Shown here piece by piece: positions 11,431-19,766 of a stretch of 64,000 nucleotides of DNA. Source of the DNA: Mesorhizobium sp. NFR06 (GTDB taxonomy: Bacteria; Pseudomonadota; Alphaproteobacteria; Rhizobiales; Rhizobiaceae); the NCBI RefSeq assembly GCF_900115245.1, contig NZ_FOVT01000004.1:1-64000 (forward strand), read 5' to 3'. Position numbers and translations under genes: made by a program. Numbering within the stretch: position 1 is the stretch's first letter; each line of letters starts with the position of its first letter. Under the pieces are notes generated by a model, which saw only the letters and a list, made by a program, of their open reading frames with translations, ran no database searches and was not told the DNA's origin.

Positions 11431-12051
11431 CTACCACATGGTTTGGCGGTAATCGTCGTCCAGCTCGCGGTCGATCTCGCCGGCGCTTTCAGCCAGCGCC
11501 AGCTGGTCGCGGATGATCTGGCCGAGCGTCGGCAGGGTCGCGCGGTCGTACCAGGTCTCCGGCTTCCACAGGTCGGAGCGCATGAAGGCCTTGGCGCAAT
11601 GCATGTAGGCGGCCTTGACGGTGACGACGATGACGCTCTGCGGCTCCTTGCCGTCGACGCCCAGACGCGCGCGCAGGGTTGCATCGACGGTGATGCGGGC
11701 GTCGCCATTGACGCGCAACGTCTCGTTCATACCGGGGATGAGGAAAAGCAGCCCGACCGATGGGTTGCGGACGATGTTTTCCAGCGTATCCAGCCGATTG
11801 TTGCCCGGGCGGTCGGGAATGGCGATGGTGCTGTTGTCGAGGATGGCGGTGAAACCGGGCTTGTCGCCCTTTGGGGTGACGTCGGCATTGCCGACACCGT
11901 CGGATGAGCCGATCAGCACGAAGGGGCTCTTGCCGATGAAGGAACGACAGTGGCCGTCGAGGGCTTTGAGTTCCTTGCGGATCGAGCCGTCGGTCGGCCT
12001 CGGCGTCTTGTAGATCGCTCTCAACTCGTCCTGCGTGGCGAGGAATTCCAT
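11431..12051 (-). CDS. Pyridoxamine 5'-phosphate oxidase-like flavoprotein (MSMEG_1061 type)
   Basis: A 206-residue split-barrel FMN protein. The order GSSDGVGNADVTPKGDKPGF, DRPGNNRLDTLENI and the closing PTLGQIIRDQLAL is the pattern of the MSMEG_1061-type PPOX flavoproteins, whose substrates are unknown. The start is ATG 12051 (MEFLATQDELRAIY). The reading frame extends upstream only as a shadow of the next gene. It lies in a run of minus-strand genes with the FMN reductase, so the two could be co-transcribed. Confidence 0.87.
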   Translation of the reverse strand: MEFLATQDELRAIYKTPRPTDGSIRKELKALDGHCRSFIGKSPFVLIGSSDGVGNADVTPKGDKPGFTAILDNSTIAIPDRPGNNRLDTLENIVRNPSVGLLFLIPGMNETLRVNGDARITVDATLRARLGVDGKEPQSVIVVTVKAAYMHCAKAFMRSDLWKPETWYDRATLPTLGQIIRDQLALAESAGEIDRELDDDYRQTMW

Positions 12052-12069
12052 GCCGTCCCCCTCTTGTCT

Positions 12070-12143
12070 ACGCAATTCCGCCCGGAAGACTACGGCGAAA
12101 GGCACCGAGCCCAACCGCCGGGCGCCTTCGCGGAATTGCTTTA
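12070..12143. repeat. Degenerate intergenic repeat (family E, diverged copy)
   Basis: The segment from caattccgcccggaa to cggaattgcttta has the inverted core (aattccg / cggaatt) also seen at 47166-47275, 49276-49382 and 61541-61577. It lies between two minus-strand genes. It is weak on its own and is supported mainly by the other copies. Confidence 0.45.
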
Positions 12144-12797
12144 ATTCCCGGCCTTTTCTTCCTTGGGCTTTTCCTCGAGCGAGTGACGCATGATCAACGG
12201 CATCTGGCTGAAGGTGAACAGCAAGGTGATCGGGATGGTGCCCCAGACCTTGAAATAAAGCCAGGTCGCCTCGGAAAAGTTGCGCCACACAACCTCGTTG
12301 AGCGCCGCCAGGAACAGGAAGAACAATCCCCAGCGGAAGGTCAGCTTGCGCCACCCCTCGGCATCGAGCTGGAAGGCGGAATCGAAGACGTAGCCGAGCA
12401 GCGACCTGCCGAAGGCAAGTCCGCCGAGCAGCGTGACGCCGAACAGCGAATTGATGATCGTCGGCTTCATGTAGGCGAAGGTCTTGTCCTGCAGGTAGAG
12501 GGCGAGCGCGCCGAAGACGAAGACGACGATCGCCGAAACCAGCGGCATCAGCGGCAGGCTGCGAATCAGCAGCCACGAGGCGCTGAGCGAAAGCGCGGTC
12601 GCCACCATGAAGAATGCCGTGGCGATCAGGATCGGCTCGCCGAGATGGGCGAGGATCGGGAATTTTTCGGCGAGCCATTCGCCGCGGATGGTGGTGAAGA
12701 AGAACACCAGGCCAGGCCCCAGCTCGAGCAGGAACTTCAAGCCGGGATTGACCGGCTTGCGGCGTGGGTCGGTCGGGTCGCGTTCGAGGATGTTCAT
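12141..12797 (-). CDS. ispZ: Septation protein A / YciB family membrane protein
   Basis: A 218-residue inner-membrane protein with about five hydrophobic helices, of the IspZ/YciB/YciC-related intracellular septation family. Hallmarks are [18 protein letters not shown] near the N-terminus, [10 protein letters not shown], and the C-terminal [20 protein letters not shown]. The start is ATG 12797 (MNILERDP). It lies just downstream of ftsY on the same strand, a common rhizobial arrangement. In other bacteria the family affects septation and envelope integrity. Confidence 0.92.
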   Translation of the reverse strand: MNILERDPTDPRRKPVNPGLKFLLELGPGLVFFFTTIRGEWLAEKFPILAHLGEPILIATAFFMVATALSLSASWLLIRSLPLMPLVSAIVVFVFGALALYLQDKTFAYMKPTIINSLFGVTLLGGLAFGRSLLGYVFDSAFQLDAEGWRKLTFRWGLFFLFLAALNEVVWRNFSEATWLYFKVWGTIPITLLFTFSQMPLIMRHSLEEKPKEEKAGN

Positions 12798-12859
12798 AAA
12801 AGTCCTTCTTGCGCATGATCTGGCCGAAAAGCAGGCCATTTCAAGAGATCGCGCCTAAA

Positions 12860-14704
12860 TCAAGCCACGCCGGCGATCGCTCTCGCAAACTCGCTGGCGG
12901 AAAACGGTTCGAGGTCGTCGACCTGCTCACCGACGCCGATGAAATAGACCGGCAGCCGGTGTTTGGCGGCGATCGCCACCAGAATACCGCCGCGCGCCGT
13001 GCCGTCCAGCTTGGTCATCACCAGCCCGTTGACGCCGGCAACGTTGCGGAAGATCTCGACCTGGTTCAGCGCATTCTGGCCGGTGGTGGCATCGACGGTC
13101 TGCAGCACGGTATGCGGCGCTTCCGGATCGAGCTTGCCCAGCACGCGCACGATCTTCTCCAGCTCCGCCATCAGCTCGGTCTTGTTCTGCAGGCGGCCGG
13201 CGGTGTCGATGATCAGCACGTCGGAGCCGGCTTCCTTGGCCTTCTCGAAGGCGTCATAGGCGAGGCCGGCGGCATCGGCGCCGAGCTTGGTTGCAATGAC
13301 CGGCGATTTCGTGCGCTCGCCCCAGATTTTCAGCTGCTCGATCGCGGCGGCGCGGAACGTGTCGCCGGCGGCCAGCATCACCTTGAGGCCGCCTTCGGTA
13401 AGCTTGGCGGCGAGCTTGCCGATGGTGGTGGTCTTGCCGGTGCCGTTGACGCCGACGACCAGGATGACATGCGGCTTGTGGCTGAGATCGAGCTCGAGCG
13501 GTCGGGCGACCGGGGTCAACACCTTCTCGACCTCCGCCGCCATCACGGCGCGGACTTCCGTATCGGAGACATCCTTGCCGTAGCGGCTTGCGGCAAGCGA
13601 ATCGGTGACGCGCAGCGCCGTCTCCACGCCAAGATCGGCGCGGATCAGCACGTCCTCCAGATCCTGCAGCGTGTCCTCGTCCAATTTGCGCTTGGTGAAG
13701 ACGCCGGCAATGTTGCCGGTGAGTTCGCGCGAGGAGCGCGCGAGCCCGTCGCGCATGCGCTGGAACCAGGAGCGCCTTGGCGCCGGCTCGGGCGCTTTTA
13801 CCGGCTCGGCCTTCTGCTCGACTTTTTTGGCGACCGTCACCTTGCCGGCGGCGGGCGAGGGCTTCGGTTGCGGCGCCGGAACAGGCGCCGGCTCTACCTC
13901 CCCCTCGATGGGGGAGGTCCCGAGCGCAGCTCGGGGGTGGGGGTGACTGGCGCCAGCGTCGGCGCTGTCACCCCGCCCCGCCGCTTCGCGTCGACCCTCC
14001 CCATCGAGGGGAGGGCGGAGAGCTTCTTCCTTCTCCTCACCACTATACGGGGAGACGGTGCCGGCAGGCGGGTGAGGGGCGGCGCCGACCTCAGAGGTTG
14101 GTTGCTCCGGCGACGGAGTCGATGGCGGCACTTCCACCGGCGTCGGCGTCTCGGTCGGAACTTCGCTGGGTGGCGTCGGCACCTCGATCGGCGCCGGCTC
14201 AGGCTGCGGTTCCGGACGCGACGGCACGATGTCCGGCTCTGCCGGCACCGGTGCAGGCACTTCCTGCGGCTTGGGTTCGGGTGTCGGCTCCGGCTGGACC
14301 GGCGGCACCGGCACTTCTTCCGGCGCCGGCGGCTCAGGCGCCTCGGGAGGTGGTTGCGGTTCTTCGTCCGGTTCCGGCCGCGGTAGCGGTTCCGGTTCGG
14401 AGGGAATGACGGGCTCCGGCGCCGGCGGGATCGTCGGTGCCGGCTCGGGCTTCGGTTCCTCCGGTGCAGGTTGAGGCGCGGCCCCATCCAGGGGAGAGTA
14501 AGGCGCTGGCTCGTCCGACGGTGTCGCCGCAACTTCGGCTTCGGGCTCGCCACGCTTCTCTTCCGGGGCAGCCTGCTCGGCTTGCGGCTTCAGCGCCTCC
14601 AGAGCGTCCCATTGGATCGGCGGCAGCGGGGCGGTCTCGTCGACGCGCTCCTCGACGACCTCTTTCTTGCCGAACGAAAATATCTTCTTGAAAAAACCGG
14701 CCAT
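12860..14704 (-). CDS. ftsY: Signal recognition particle receptor FtsY, with long repeat-derived acidic linker
   Basis: The membrane-associated GTPase that docks SRP-ribosome complexes at the Sec translocon. It has 614 residues, longer than usual. After the amphipathic N-terminus MAGFFKKIFSFGKKE comes a Pro/Glu/Ala-rich A domain of about 300 residues. The NG domain then shows GVNGTGKTTTIGKLA (G1), DTFRAAAIEQL, DTAGRLQNKTELM, TKLDGTARGG and GVGEQVDDLEPF. The linker carries in-frame segments that look like intergenic palindromic repeats (see 13896-14083). The ATG at 14704 is 14 bp beyond the end of mtaB. The start 15 codons upstream lies in mtaB and is unlikely. Confidence 0.95.
   Translation of the reverse strand: MAGFFKKIFSFGKKEVVEERVDETAPLPPIQWDALEALKPQAEQAAPEEKRGEPEAEVAATPSDEPAPYSPLDGAAPQPAPEEPKPEPAPTIPPAPEPVIPSEPEPLPRPEPDEEPQPPPEAPEPPAPEEVPVPPVQPEPTPEPKPQEVPAPVPAEPDIVPSRPEPQPEPAPIEVPTPPSEVPTETPTPVEVPPSTPSPEQPTSEVGAAPHPPAGTVSPYSGEEKEEALRPPLDGEGRREAAGRGDSADAGASHPHPRAALGTSPIEGEVEPAPVPAPQPKPSPAAGKVTVAKKVEQKAEPVKAPEPAPRRSWFQRMRDGLARSSRELTGNIAGVFTKRKLDEDTLQDLEDVLIRADLGVETALRVTDSLAASRYGKDVSDTEVRAVMAAEVEKVLTPVARPLELDLSHKPHVILVVGVNGTGKTTTIGKLAAKLTEGGLKVMLAAGDTFRAAAIEQLKIWGERTKSPVIATKLGADAAGLAYDAFEKAKEAGSDVLIIDTAGRLQNKTELMAELEKIVRVLGKLDPEAPHTVLQTVDATTGQNALNQVEIFRNVAGVNGLVMTKLDGTARGGILVAIAAKHRLPVYFIGVGEQVDDLEPFSASEFARAIAGVA
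13896..14083. repeat. Palindromic repeats inside the ftsY reading frame (family G)
   Basis: Within the coding sequence for the FtsY linker, arms at 13896-13946 and 13967-14015 are inverted. They share acctccccctcgatggggg / cctccccatcgaggggagg and gggtgac / gtcaccc. They are in the ftsY frame and encode sequences such as TSPIEGEVEP and LRPPLDGEG. A second repeat-like stretch at about 14033-14083 pairs cctcacc with ggtgagg. A third related fragment near 14483-14505 encodes YSPLDGAAP. This looks like domesticated intergenic repeat DNA. Confidence 0.7.
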
Positions 14705-14717
14705 GCGTCTCGCAGTC

Positions 14718-16028
14718 TCAGGCGGCTCGCGCGGCAGAGGGCGCCGCAATCAGCCGGGCGCCGTCATGGCCGGTCACCACGGCGTCGACGATATCGCCCG
14801 GTTGTCCCACGGCGATGGCGGCCAGCGTAAAACCTTCGGTGCGGCCGAGTCCGTCGCGCTCGACCAGAATCGATTGCCGGCTGCCGACGAGCGATGCCAG
14901 GTGACGTCGATACGCGGCCTCGCCGGCGGCGCGCAGCCTCGCGGCGCGCGCCTTCACCACCTCGCGGCGGACCTGCGGCATGCGCGCGGCGGGCGTGCCT
15001 TCACGCGGGCTGAACGGGAAGACGTGAAGATGCGTCAGGCCGCACTCCTCGACGATCTTTTCCGAATTCTCGAACATTGCCTCGGTTTCGGTCGGGAAGC
15101 CGGCGATGATGTCGGCGCCGAAGACGATCGCCGGTCGCAGCTTGCGCACGTCCTCGCAGAAGCGGATCGACTGGTCGCGCAAATGCCGCCGTTTCATGCG
15201 CTTCAGGATCATGTCGTCACCGGATTGCAGCGACAGATGCAGATGCGGCATCAGCCGGGGCTCGGTGGCGATCGCGTCGAGCAGATCGTCATCGGCCTCG
15301 ATCGAATCGATCGAGGAAAGGCGAAGGCGCTTCACCTCCGGCGCCTGCCGCAGGATCGTCTTCACCAGCTTGCCGAGTTTCGGTCTGCCGGGCAGGTCGG
15401 CGCCGAAGCTGGTCATGTCGACGCCGGTCAGCACGATCTCGGCATAGCCGTTATCGGCCAACCGCTTGACCTGCTCGACCACGGCGCCCATCGGCACCGA
15501 GCGCGAGTTGCCACGGCCATAAGGAATGATGCAGAAGGTGCAGCGATGGTCGCAGCCGTTCTGCACCTGCACGAAGGCGCGCGCCCGGCCTTCGATGGCG
15601 TCGACCATATGGCTTGCCGTCTCGCGCACCGAAAAAATGTCGTTGACGCGCGCCTTCTCGGTGTCGTTGACGCCGAAATCGGGCAGCGCGCGGTAGGAGT
15701 TGGCCTTGAGCTTCTCCTCATTGCCGAGCACGAGGTCGACTTCGTCCATGGCGGCGAAATTCTGCGGCTCGGTCTGCGCCGCGCAGCCGGTGACGATGAT
15801 GCGGGCTGAAGGGTTCTCGCGGCGCGCCTTGCGGATCGCCTGCTTGGCCTGGCGCACCGCTTCGGCAGTGACGGCGCAGGTGTTGAAGATGACGGCGCCG
15901 CCTTGCAGCGCACCAAGGCCGGCGCTTTCGGCTTCGCGGCGCATCACTTCCGATTCATAGGTGTTGAGCCGGCAGCCGAAGGTGACGACGTCGATACCTT
16001 TCGGCGCGCCTTTCTCGAGGGGTGACAT
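14718..16028 (-). CDS. mtaB: tRNA t6A37 methylthiotransferase MtaB
   Basis: A radical-SAM methylthiotransferase that converts t6A37 to ms2t6A37 in ANN-decoding tRNAs. It has 436 residues. The N-terminal UPF0004 domain carries the auxiliary cluster cysteines (TFGCRLNTYESE, NTCAVTAEA, VTGCAAQTEP). The radical-SAM cluster is NGCDHRCTFCIIPYGRG, followed by a C-terminal TRAM-like region (SILVERDGLGRTEGFT). It starts at ATG 16028, which overlaps the last base of the dapF stop codon, so the two are translationally coupled. The order dapF-mtaB-ftsY is standard in Rhizobiales. Confidence 0.96.
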   Translation of the reverse strand: MSPLEKGAPKGIDVVTFGCRLNTYESEVMRREAESAGLGALQGGAVIFNTCAVTAEAVRQAKQAIRKARRENPSARIIVTGCAAQTEPQNFAAMDEVDLVLGNEEKLKANSYRALPDFGVNDTEKARVNDIFSVRETASHMVDAIEGRARAFVQVQNGCDHRCTFCIIPYGRGNSRSVPMGAVVEQVKRLADNGYAEIVLTGVDMTSFGADLPGRPKLGKLVKTILRQAPEVKRLRLSSIDSIEADDDLLDAIATEPRLMPHLHLSLQSGDDMILKRMKRRHLRDQSIRFCEDVRKLRPAIVFGADIIAGFPTETEAMFENSEKIVEECGLTHLHVFPFSPREGTPAARMPQVRREVVKARAARLRAAGEAAYRRHLASLVGSRQSILVERDGLGRTEGFTLAAIAVGQPGDIVDAVVTGHDGARLIAAPSAARAA

Positions 16029-16912
16029 CACGCGGCGCTTTCGGTGTCGCGGGCCCAGGCGCCGGTCGAGGGATCGAAGCTGCCGGAAAACTCCCATTCG
16101 GCCGCGCCGGTCAGGATGACGTGATCGTCGTCGCGCCATTCGACATTGAGCTCGCCGCCGCCGGGCGTCAGCAGCGAGACGCTGCGGCCGGTGCGCCGGG
16201 TGCGGGCGGCCGCCACCACGGCGGCGCAAGCCGCCGAGCCGCAGGCCTTGGTGAGGCCGGCGCCACGCTCCCAGGTGCGTATCACCATGGTTTGCGGCGA
16301 CGTGACCTGCGCTATGGTGATGTTGGCGCGCTCGGGAAAGATCGGGTGGTTTTCGAGCAGCGGGCCGAAGCGGTCGAGCTCGTAGGACCAGACGTCGCGA
16401 TCGACCCAGAAGATGGCGTGCGGATTGCCCATCGAGACGGCCGAGGGCGAATGCAGCACCGGCGCGTCGATCGGGCCGATCTGCAGCTCAATCATGCGGG
16501 TGTCGCGGAACTCTTCCGCCAGCGGAATCTCCTGCCAGCCGAAGCGCGGCTTGCCCATGTCGACCGAGATCGTGCCGTCGGCATGTTCCTGAGCGTTGAG
16601 GATTCCTGCCCTGGTCTCGAACGTGAAGGTCTTTTGCCCGGTCTCGGCAGCCAAAGCCTGCACGACGCAGCGCATGCCATTGCCGCAGGCCTGGGCGCTG
16701 GTGCCATCGGAGTTCAGGATGTCGACGTAATAGGCAGTGCCCGGCGTCCTCGCGTCATGGATCGCCATGATCTGGTCGAACCTTGTCGCCGCATCGCCGT
16801 TCAGCGCGATCGCCGCGGCCACCGTCACCTGGTCGGCACGGCCGCGCATATCGGCAACGATGATCTCGTTGCCAATGCCGTTCATCTTGGCGAAGGGGGC
16901 GGTGCCTGCCAT
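16028..16912 (-). CDS. dapF: Diaminopimelate epimerase
   Basis: Converts LL- to meso-diaminopimelate for lysine and peptidoglycan synthesis. It has 294 residues with the two-fold DapF domain. The two catalytic cysteines are seen in [10 protein letters not shown] and [10 protein letters not shown], and the substrate loop in [13 protein letters not shown]. The start is ATG 16912. It is the first gene of a dapF-mtaB-ftsY operon transcribed on the minus strand. Confidence 0.97.
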   Translation of the reverse strand: MAGTAPFAKMNGIGNEIIVADMRGRADQVTVAAAIALNGDAATRFDQIMAIHDARTPGTAYYVDILNSDGTSAQACGNGMRCVVQALAAETGQKTFTFETRAGILNAQEHADGTISVDMGKPRFGWQEIPLAEEFRDTRMIELQIGPIDAPVLHSPSAVSMGNPHAIFWVDRDVWSYELDRFGPLLENHPIFPERANITIAQVTSPQTMVIRTWERGAGLTKACGSAACAAVVAAARTRRTGRSVSLLTPGGGELNVEWRDDDHVILTGAAEWEFSGSFDPSTGAWARDTESAA

Positions 16913-16998
16913 CTAACCGGTCGTTCCAATTCCGTTTGGCCAATTCCGTTTGGCGCTATATGGCGGAAACGGCCCGGAATTACCAGTCCGGCCAGATC

Positions 16999-17160
16999 TT
17001 ATGTGACCGCGAAGACGCCGAGCACGAGCAGCAGGAAGAGGATCAGCACGATGCCGATCAGGATGCGCGCGCCCATGGCGGCGGCACCGGCCAGCGCCGG
17101 CATGCCAAGCAGGCTCGCGGCAGCGGCGACAATCAAAAGGATGATGATCCACCTGATCAT
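16999..17160 (-). CDS. DUF1328-type small membrane protein
   Basis: A 53-residue, almost wholly hydrophobic protein with two predicted helices: MIRWIIILLIVAAAASLLGM, then a small-residue turn PALAGAAAMG and ARILIGIVLILFLLLVLGVF. Size and pattern match DUF1328 membrane proteins of unknown role, which are frequent in proteobacteria. The ATG at 17160 is preceded on the minus strand by gggagccaac. Confidence 0.75.
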   Translation of the reverse strand: MIRWIIILLIVAAAASLLGMPALAGAAAMGARILIGIVLILFLLLVLGVFAVT

Positions 17161-17233
17161 GGGGTTGGCTCCCTGCCGAATTGCGTCAAGGAAGCAACGC
17201 GGCTATGCGCTTGCGGTTCCGCTGCCTGGCGAG

Positions 17234-18241
17234 CTAGGCCGAGGGCAGATCCCACACTTCGCCCGGGCGCATGGCGCGAAAACGCTCGCGGGCGATGCCT
17301 TCGGCCGCCAACGCCTCGGCCAATTTTCGCGCCGGCTCGTCGACCGGCTCGTCGGTGAGATGGAACGTGCCCCAATGGCAGCCGGCGGCGAACGTGGCGT
17401 TGCACAGCTTCATGCCCTGCAAGGCTTCCTCCGGGTTCTGGTGCTGCGGCGCCATGAACCAGCGCGGCTCATAGGCGCCGATCGGCAGGATGGCGAGGCG
17501 GAAGCCGCCATGCTTTGCGGCCATCAGCCGATAGTTGATACCGTCATGGAAGCCGGTGTCGCCGGCGAAATAGATGTTGCCGCCGGCCGTCTCGATGACG
17601 AAGGCCGCCCACAACGCCATGCGGCGGTCGCGCCCGCCACGCGCCGACCAGTGATGCGCCGGCTCGACGTGGATGGCGGCGGCGCCGAGCTCGACCCTGC
17701 CGCCCCAATCATGCGCGCTGAGCCGCATGCCGGGCGCGGCAGGGCCAATGATGGCGTCGTTGCCAAGCGGCGTGACCACCCGGGGGTCGTGGCTGTCTTT
17801 CAGCCGCTTCAGCGTGGCGAGGTCGAGATGGTCGTAGTGATTGTGGCTGACGAGGACCAGGTCGATCGGCGGCAGGTCGGCAAAAGCAATCCCTGGCGCA
17901 TTTACCCTTCTCGGACCGGCAAAGGCGAAAGGCGAGGCGCGTTCCGACCAGACCGGGTCGGTCAGGATATTCAGGCCCGCCGTCTGGATGAGCAGCGTGG
18001 CATGGCCGACAAGGGTTAGCCGCAGCGCTTCGCCGTTCACGCGCTCCTCCGGCCTGGCCGGCGGGTGGGGGCTCGGATGGGCGGCCGGCCATTTCGCCCG
18101 CCCGCCGCTGAATTGCCATTTGAGCAGGTCGGTGAAGCGCCCGGGCGGCTTGCCGCCGGGATTGAAGAACAAGGTGCCGTCGAAATGATCGCTGGGCGGG
18201 CCGCTATAATATCGATTGGCGGTTCTTTTTCTTGCGGCCAT
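17234..18241 (-). CDS. Metallo-beta-lactamase-fold hydrolase (NAPE-PLD-like)
   Basis: A 335-residue cytosolic protein with a complete binuclear metal site: SHNHYDHLD (HxHxDH), WGGRVEL..VEPAHHWS, FAGDTGFHDG and a late CHWGTFHLTDEP. The overall pattern, with GKPPGRFTDLLKW before the barrel and an oligo-aromatic PAHHWSARG, resembles N-acyl-phosphatidylethanolamine phospholipase D and UlaG-like hydrolases. The start is ATG 18241 (MAARKRTANRYYSG). It is a single gene facing the VOC gene. The substrate is unknown. Confidence 0.87.
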   Translation of the reverse strand: MAARKRTANRYYSGPPSDHFDGTLFFNPGGKPPGRFTDLLKWQFSGGRAKWPAAHPSPHPPARPEERVNGEALRLTLVGHATLLIQTAGLNILTDPVWSERASPFAFAGPRRVNAPGIAFADLPPIDLVLVSHNHYDHLDLATLKRLKDSHDPRVVTPLGNDAIIGPAAPGMRLSAHDWGGRVELGAAAIHVEPAHHWSARGGRDRRMALWAAFVIETAGGNIYFAGDTGFHDGINYRLMAAKHGGFRLAILPIGAYEPRWFMAPQHQNPEEALQGMKLCNATFAAGCHWGTFHLTDEPVDEPARKLAEALAAEGIARERFRAMRPGEVWDLPSA

Positions 18242-18367
18242 TCTTTCTCCGCCGGCTCGGTCCTTGTTGAGATAAGGACGCGCCTGCCTGGTGCAAGCAT
18301 TTTGCCGGCGAATGCCAAGGGCCGGAAGGCGGCTTCGTCTAGGATCACGGCCGCGGAGGACAGCACC

Positions 18368-18805
18368 ATGGCGATGAAGCGGACCAGGACACCGTGGATG
18401 AAGGCCGAGGATTTCGGCCGCTCGCTGCCGCGCGGGCTGGGCGTCAATCTCCTGGTCACCGACATGGCGGCGATGGAGACGTTCTGCCGCGACGTGCTCG
18501 GCGCGCAGGTCATCTATGCCGACGAGGACTTCGCGGCGATCGGGCTTTTGGGTTCGATTTTCATGCTGCATGCCGATCATTCCTATCTCGACAATCCGAT
18601 GACCGGTGTCATCGCGGCCGCCGACACGCGCGGCGCCGGCATCGAATTGCGCCTTTACGGCGCCGATCCGGACCAAATCGAGAAAAAGGCGGCAGCGCTC
18701 GGCCACATCGTGCTGGCCGGCTCGATCGACAAGCCACATGGCTTGCGCGAATGCTACATCGTTGGCCCGGATGGCTATGTATTCGTGCCAAGCGCTCGGA
18801 TATAA
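18368..18805 (+). CDS. VOC (glyoxalase/dioxygenase) superfamily protein
   Basis: A 145-residue single-domain protein. GVNLLVTDMAAMETFCRDVL GA is the opening beta-alpha unit of the vicinal-oxygen-chelate fold. The C-terminal half (SIDKPHGLRECYIVGPDGYVF) supplies the second module with the conserved DPDG-like turn. Candidate metal ligands are the His of MLHADH and the Glu of LRECYI. The start is ATG 18368 after gaggacagcacc. The frame extends upstream but without family match. The substrate is unknown. Confidence 0.82.
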   Translation: MAMKRTRTPWMKAEDFGRSLPRGLGVNLLVTDMAAMETFCRDVLGAQVIYADEDFAAIGLLGSIFMLHADHSYLDNPMTGVIAAADTRGAGIELRLYGADPDQIEKKAAALGHIVLAGSIDKPHGLRECYIVGPDGYVFVPSARI

Positions 18806-18999
18806 CATAGATATGTCAATAGGTTAGGCCAGCGCCATCGGCATCTTCCGGCGCTGTCCGCCTGCTGCGATAAATTTGCAACAGCCGCGTCGAAAACCCT
18901 ATTTTAACCATATCAGGTTGAAATTCTGCCACCTTCGCCATCTTGGTGGAGCGAACATTACGCGGATGGCTCCCCCGGCCGGATCCGACGGAGGTTGGA

Positions 19000-19575
19000 A
19001 TGAATTTTTCGAAGACCCGCTCCTTTTCGCGGCCCCGCCCCTTTTCAAAGACCGGCCTCGTGGCCGTATCGCTGGCCGCGCTGATTGCGAGCGGCTGCTC
19101 GACCTCGCGCTTCTCATCGATGGACGACCAGCAGCCGGCGCCGCTGACGCCGGCGCCTGCAGGCACGGTGACGCAGAACCAGCTGCCGCCGCCGGCTGCT
19201 CCCGGCACCACCGATCCCTCGCAATTCCCGACCGCCCCGAAGAACACCCAGGTCGCTTCGCTGCCGCCCGACGGCACGGCACCCGCCGGCGCCACCGATC
19301 TCACCGCGGCCAGCGTCGCCGGCGTGTGGAACGTCAGCGTCTCCGGACAGAGCTGCAAGGTGGCGACGCCGCAGACCAAGTTCGGCGCCGGTTACCGCGC
19401 CGGTCCGCTGCATTGCCCGGCCCCGATCGACGGCATCAAGTCGTGGAATGTCGCCGGCAAGCAGCTGACGCTCTACGACGAAAACGGCGGCACGCTGGCC
19501 AGGCTCTATTCGTCGGGCGGCGAAAAGTTCGACGGCCAGACTTCCAACGGGCAGCCGATCTCGCTTACAAGGTAA
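19000..19575 (+). CDS. Omp19-like outer-membrane lipoprotein, AprI/Inh fold
   Basis: A 191-residue lipoprotein. The signal peptide ends in the lipobox LIASGC, then comes a Pro-rich tether and a C-terminal AprI/Inh beta-barrel (VAGVWNVSVSGQSCKVATPQ, YRAGPLHCP). Two cysteines of the domain are placed to form a disulfide. Order and wording match Brucella Omp19, an outer-membrane lipoprotein reported to inhibit proteases. The start is ATG 19000 with ggaggttgga immediately upstream. It is a single gene, followed by a family C repeat that begins 6 bp after the stop. Confidence 0.9.
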   Translation: MNFSKTRSFSRPRPFSKTGLVAVSLAALIASGCSTSRFSSMDDQQPAPLTPAPAGTVTQNQLPPPAAPGTTDPSQFPTAPKNTQVASLPPDGTAPAGATDLTAASVAGVWNVSVSGQSCKVATPQTKFGAGYRAGPLHCPAPIDGIKSWNVAGKQLTLYDENGGTLARLYSSGGEKFDGQTSNGQPISLTR

Positions 19576-19580
19576 GCCTA

Positions 19581-19722
19581 GGGTATGCCGATATTCAGGT
19601 GATGCCGGCCCGCGAACGGAGGCCTTCTGCGCTTCCGGTGCTCACGTACTGTAAGTACGCTCCGCTCCGGTTCTCGAAAGCCGCCATTCTCGGCTCGGCC
19701 TGACCTGAATCTCAACATACCC
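19581..19722. repeat. 142-bp long-hairpin repeat (family C, copy 2)
   Basis: Same length and layout as 7615-7756. The ends gggtatg...attcaggt and acctgaatctcaacataccc are inverted, and the central palindrome is cgtactgtaagtacg. Positions that differ from copy 1 at one end are matched by a compensating change at the other end. It starts 6 bp after the Omp19-like gene. Confidence 0.85.
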
Positions 19723-19766
19723 AATACTTCCTGGAGCATTCTGCTCTGAAAAAAACGACGTGACCC

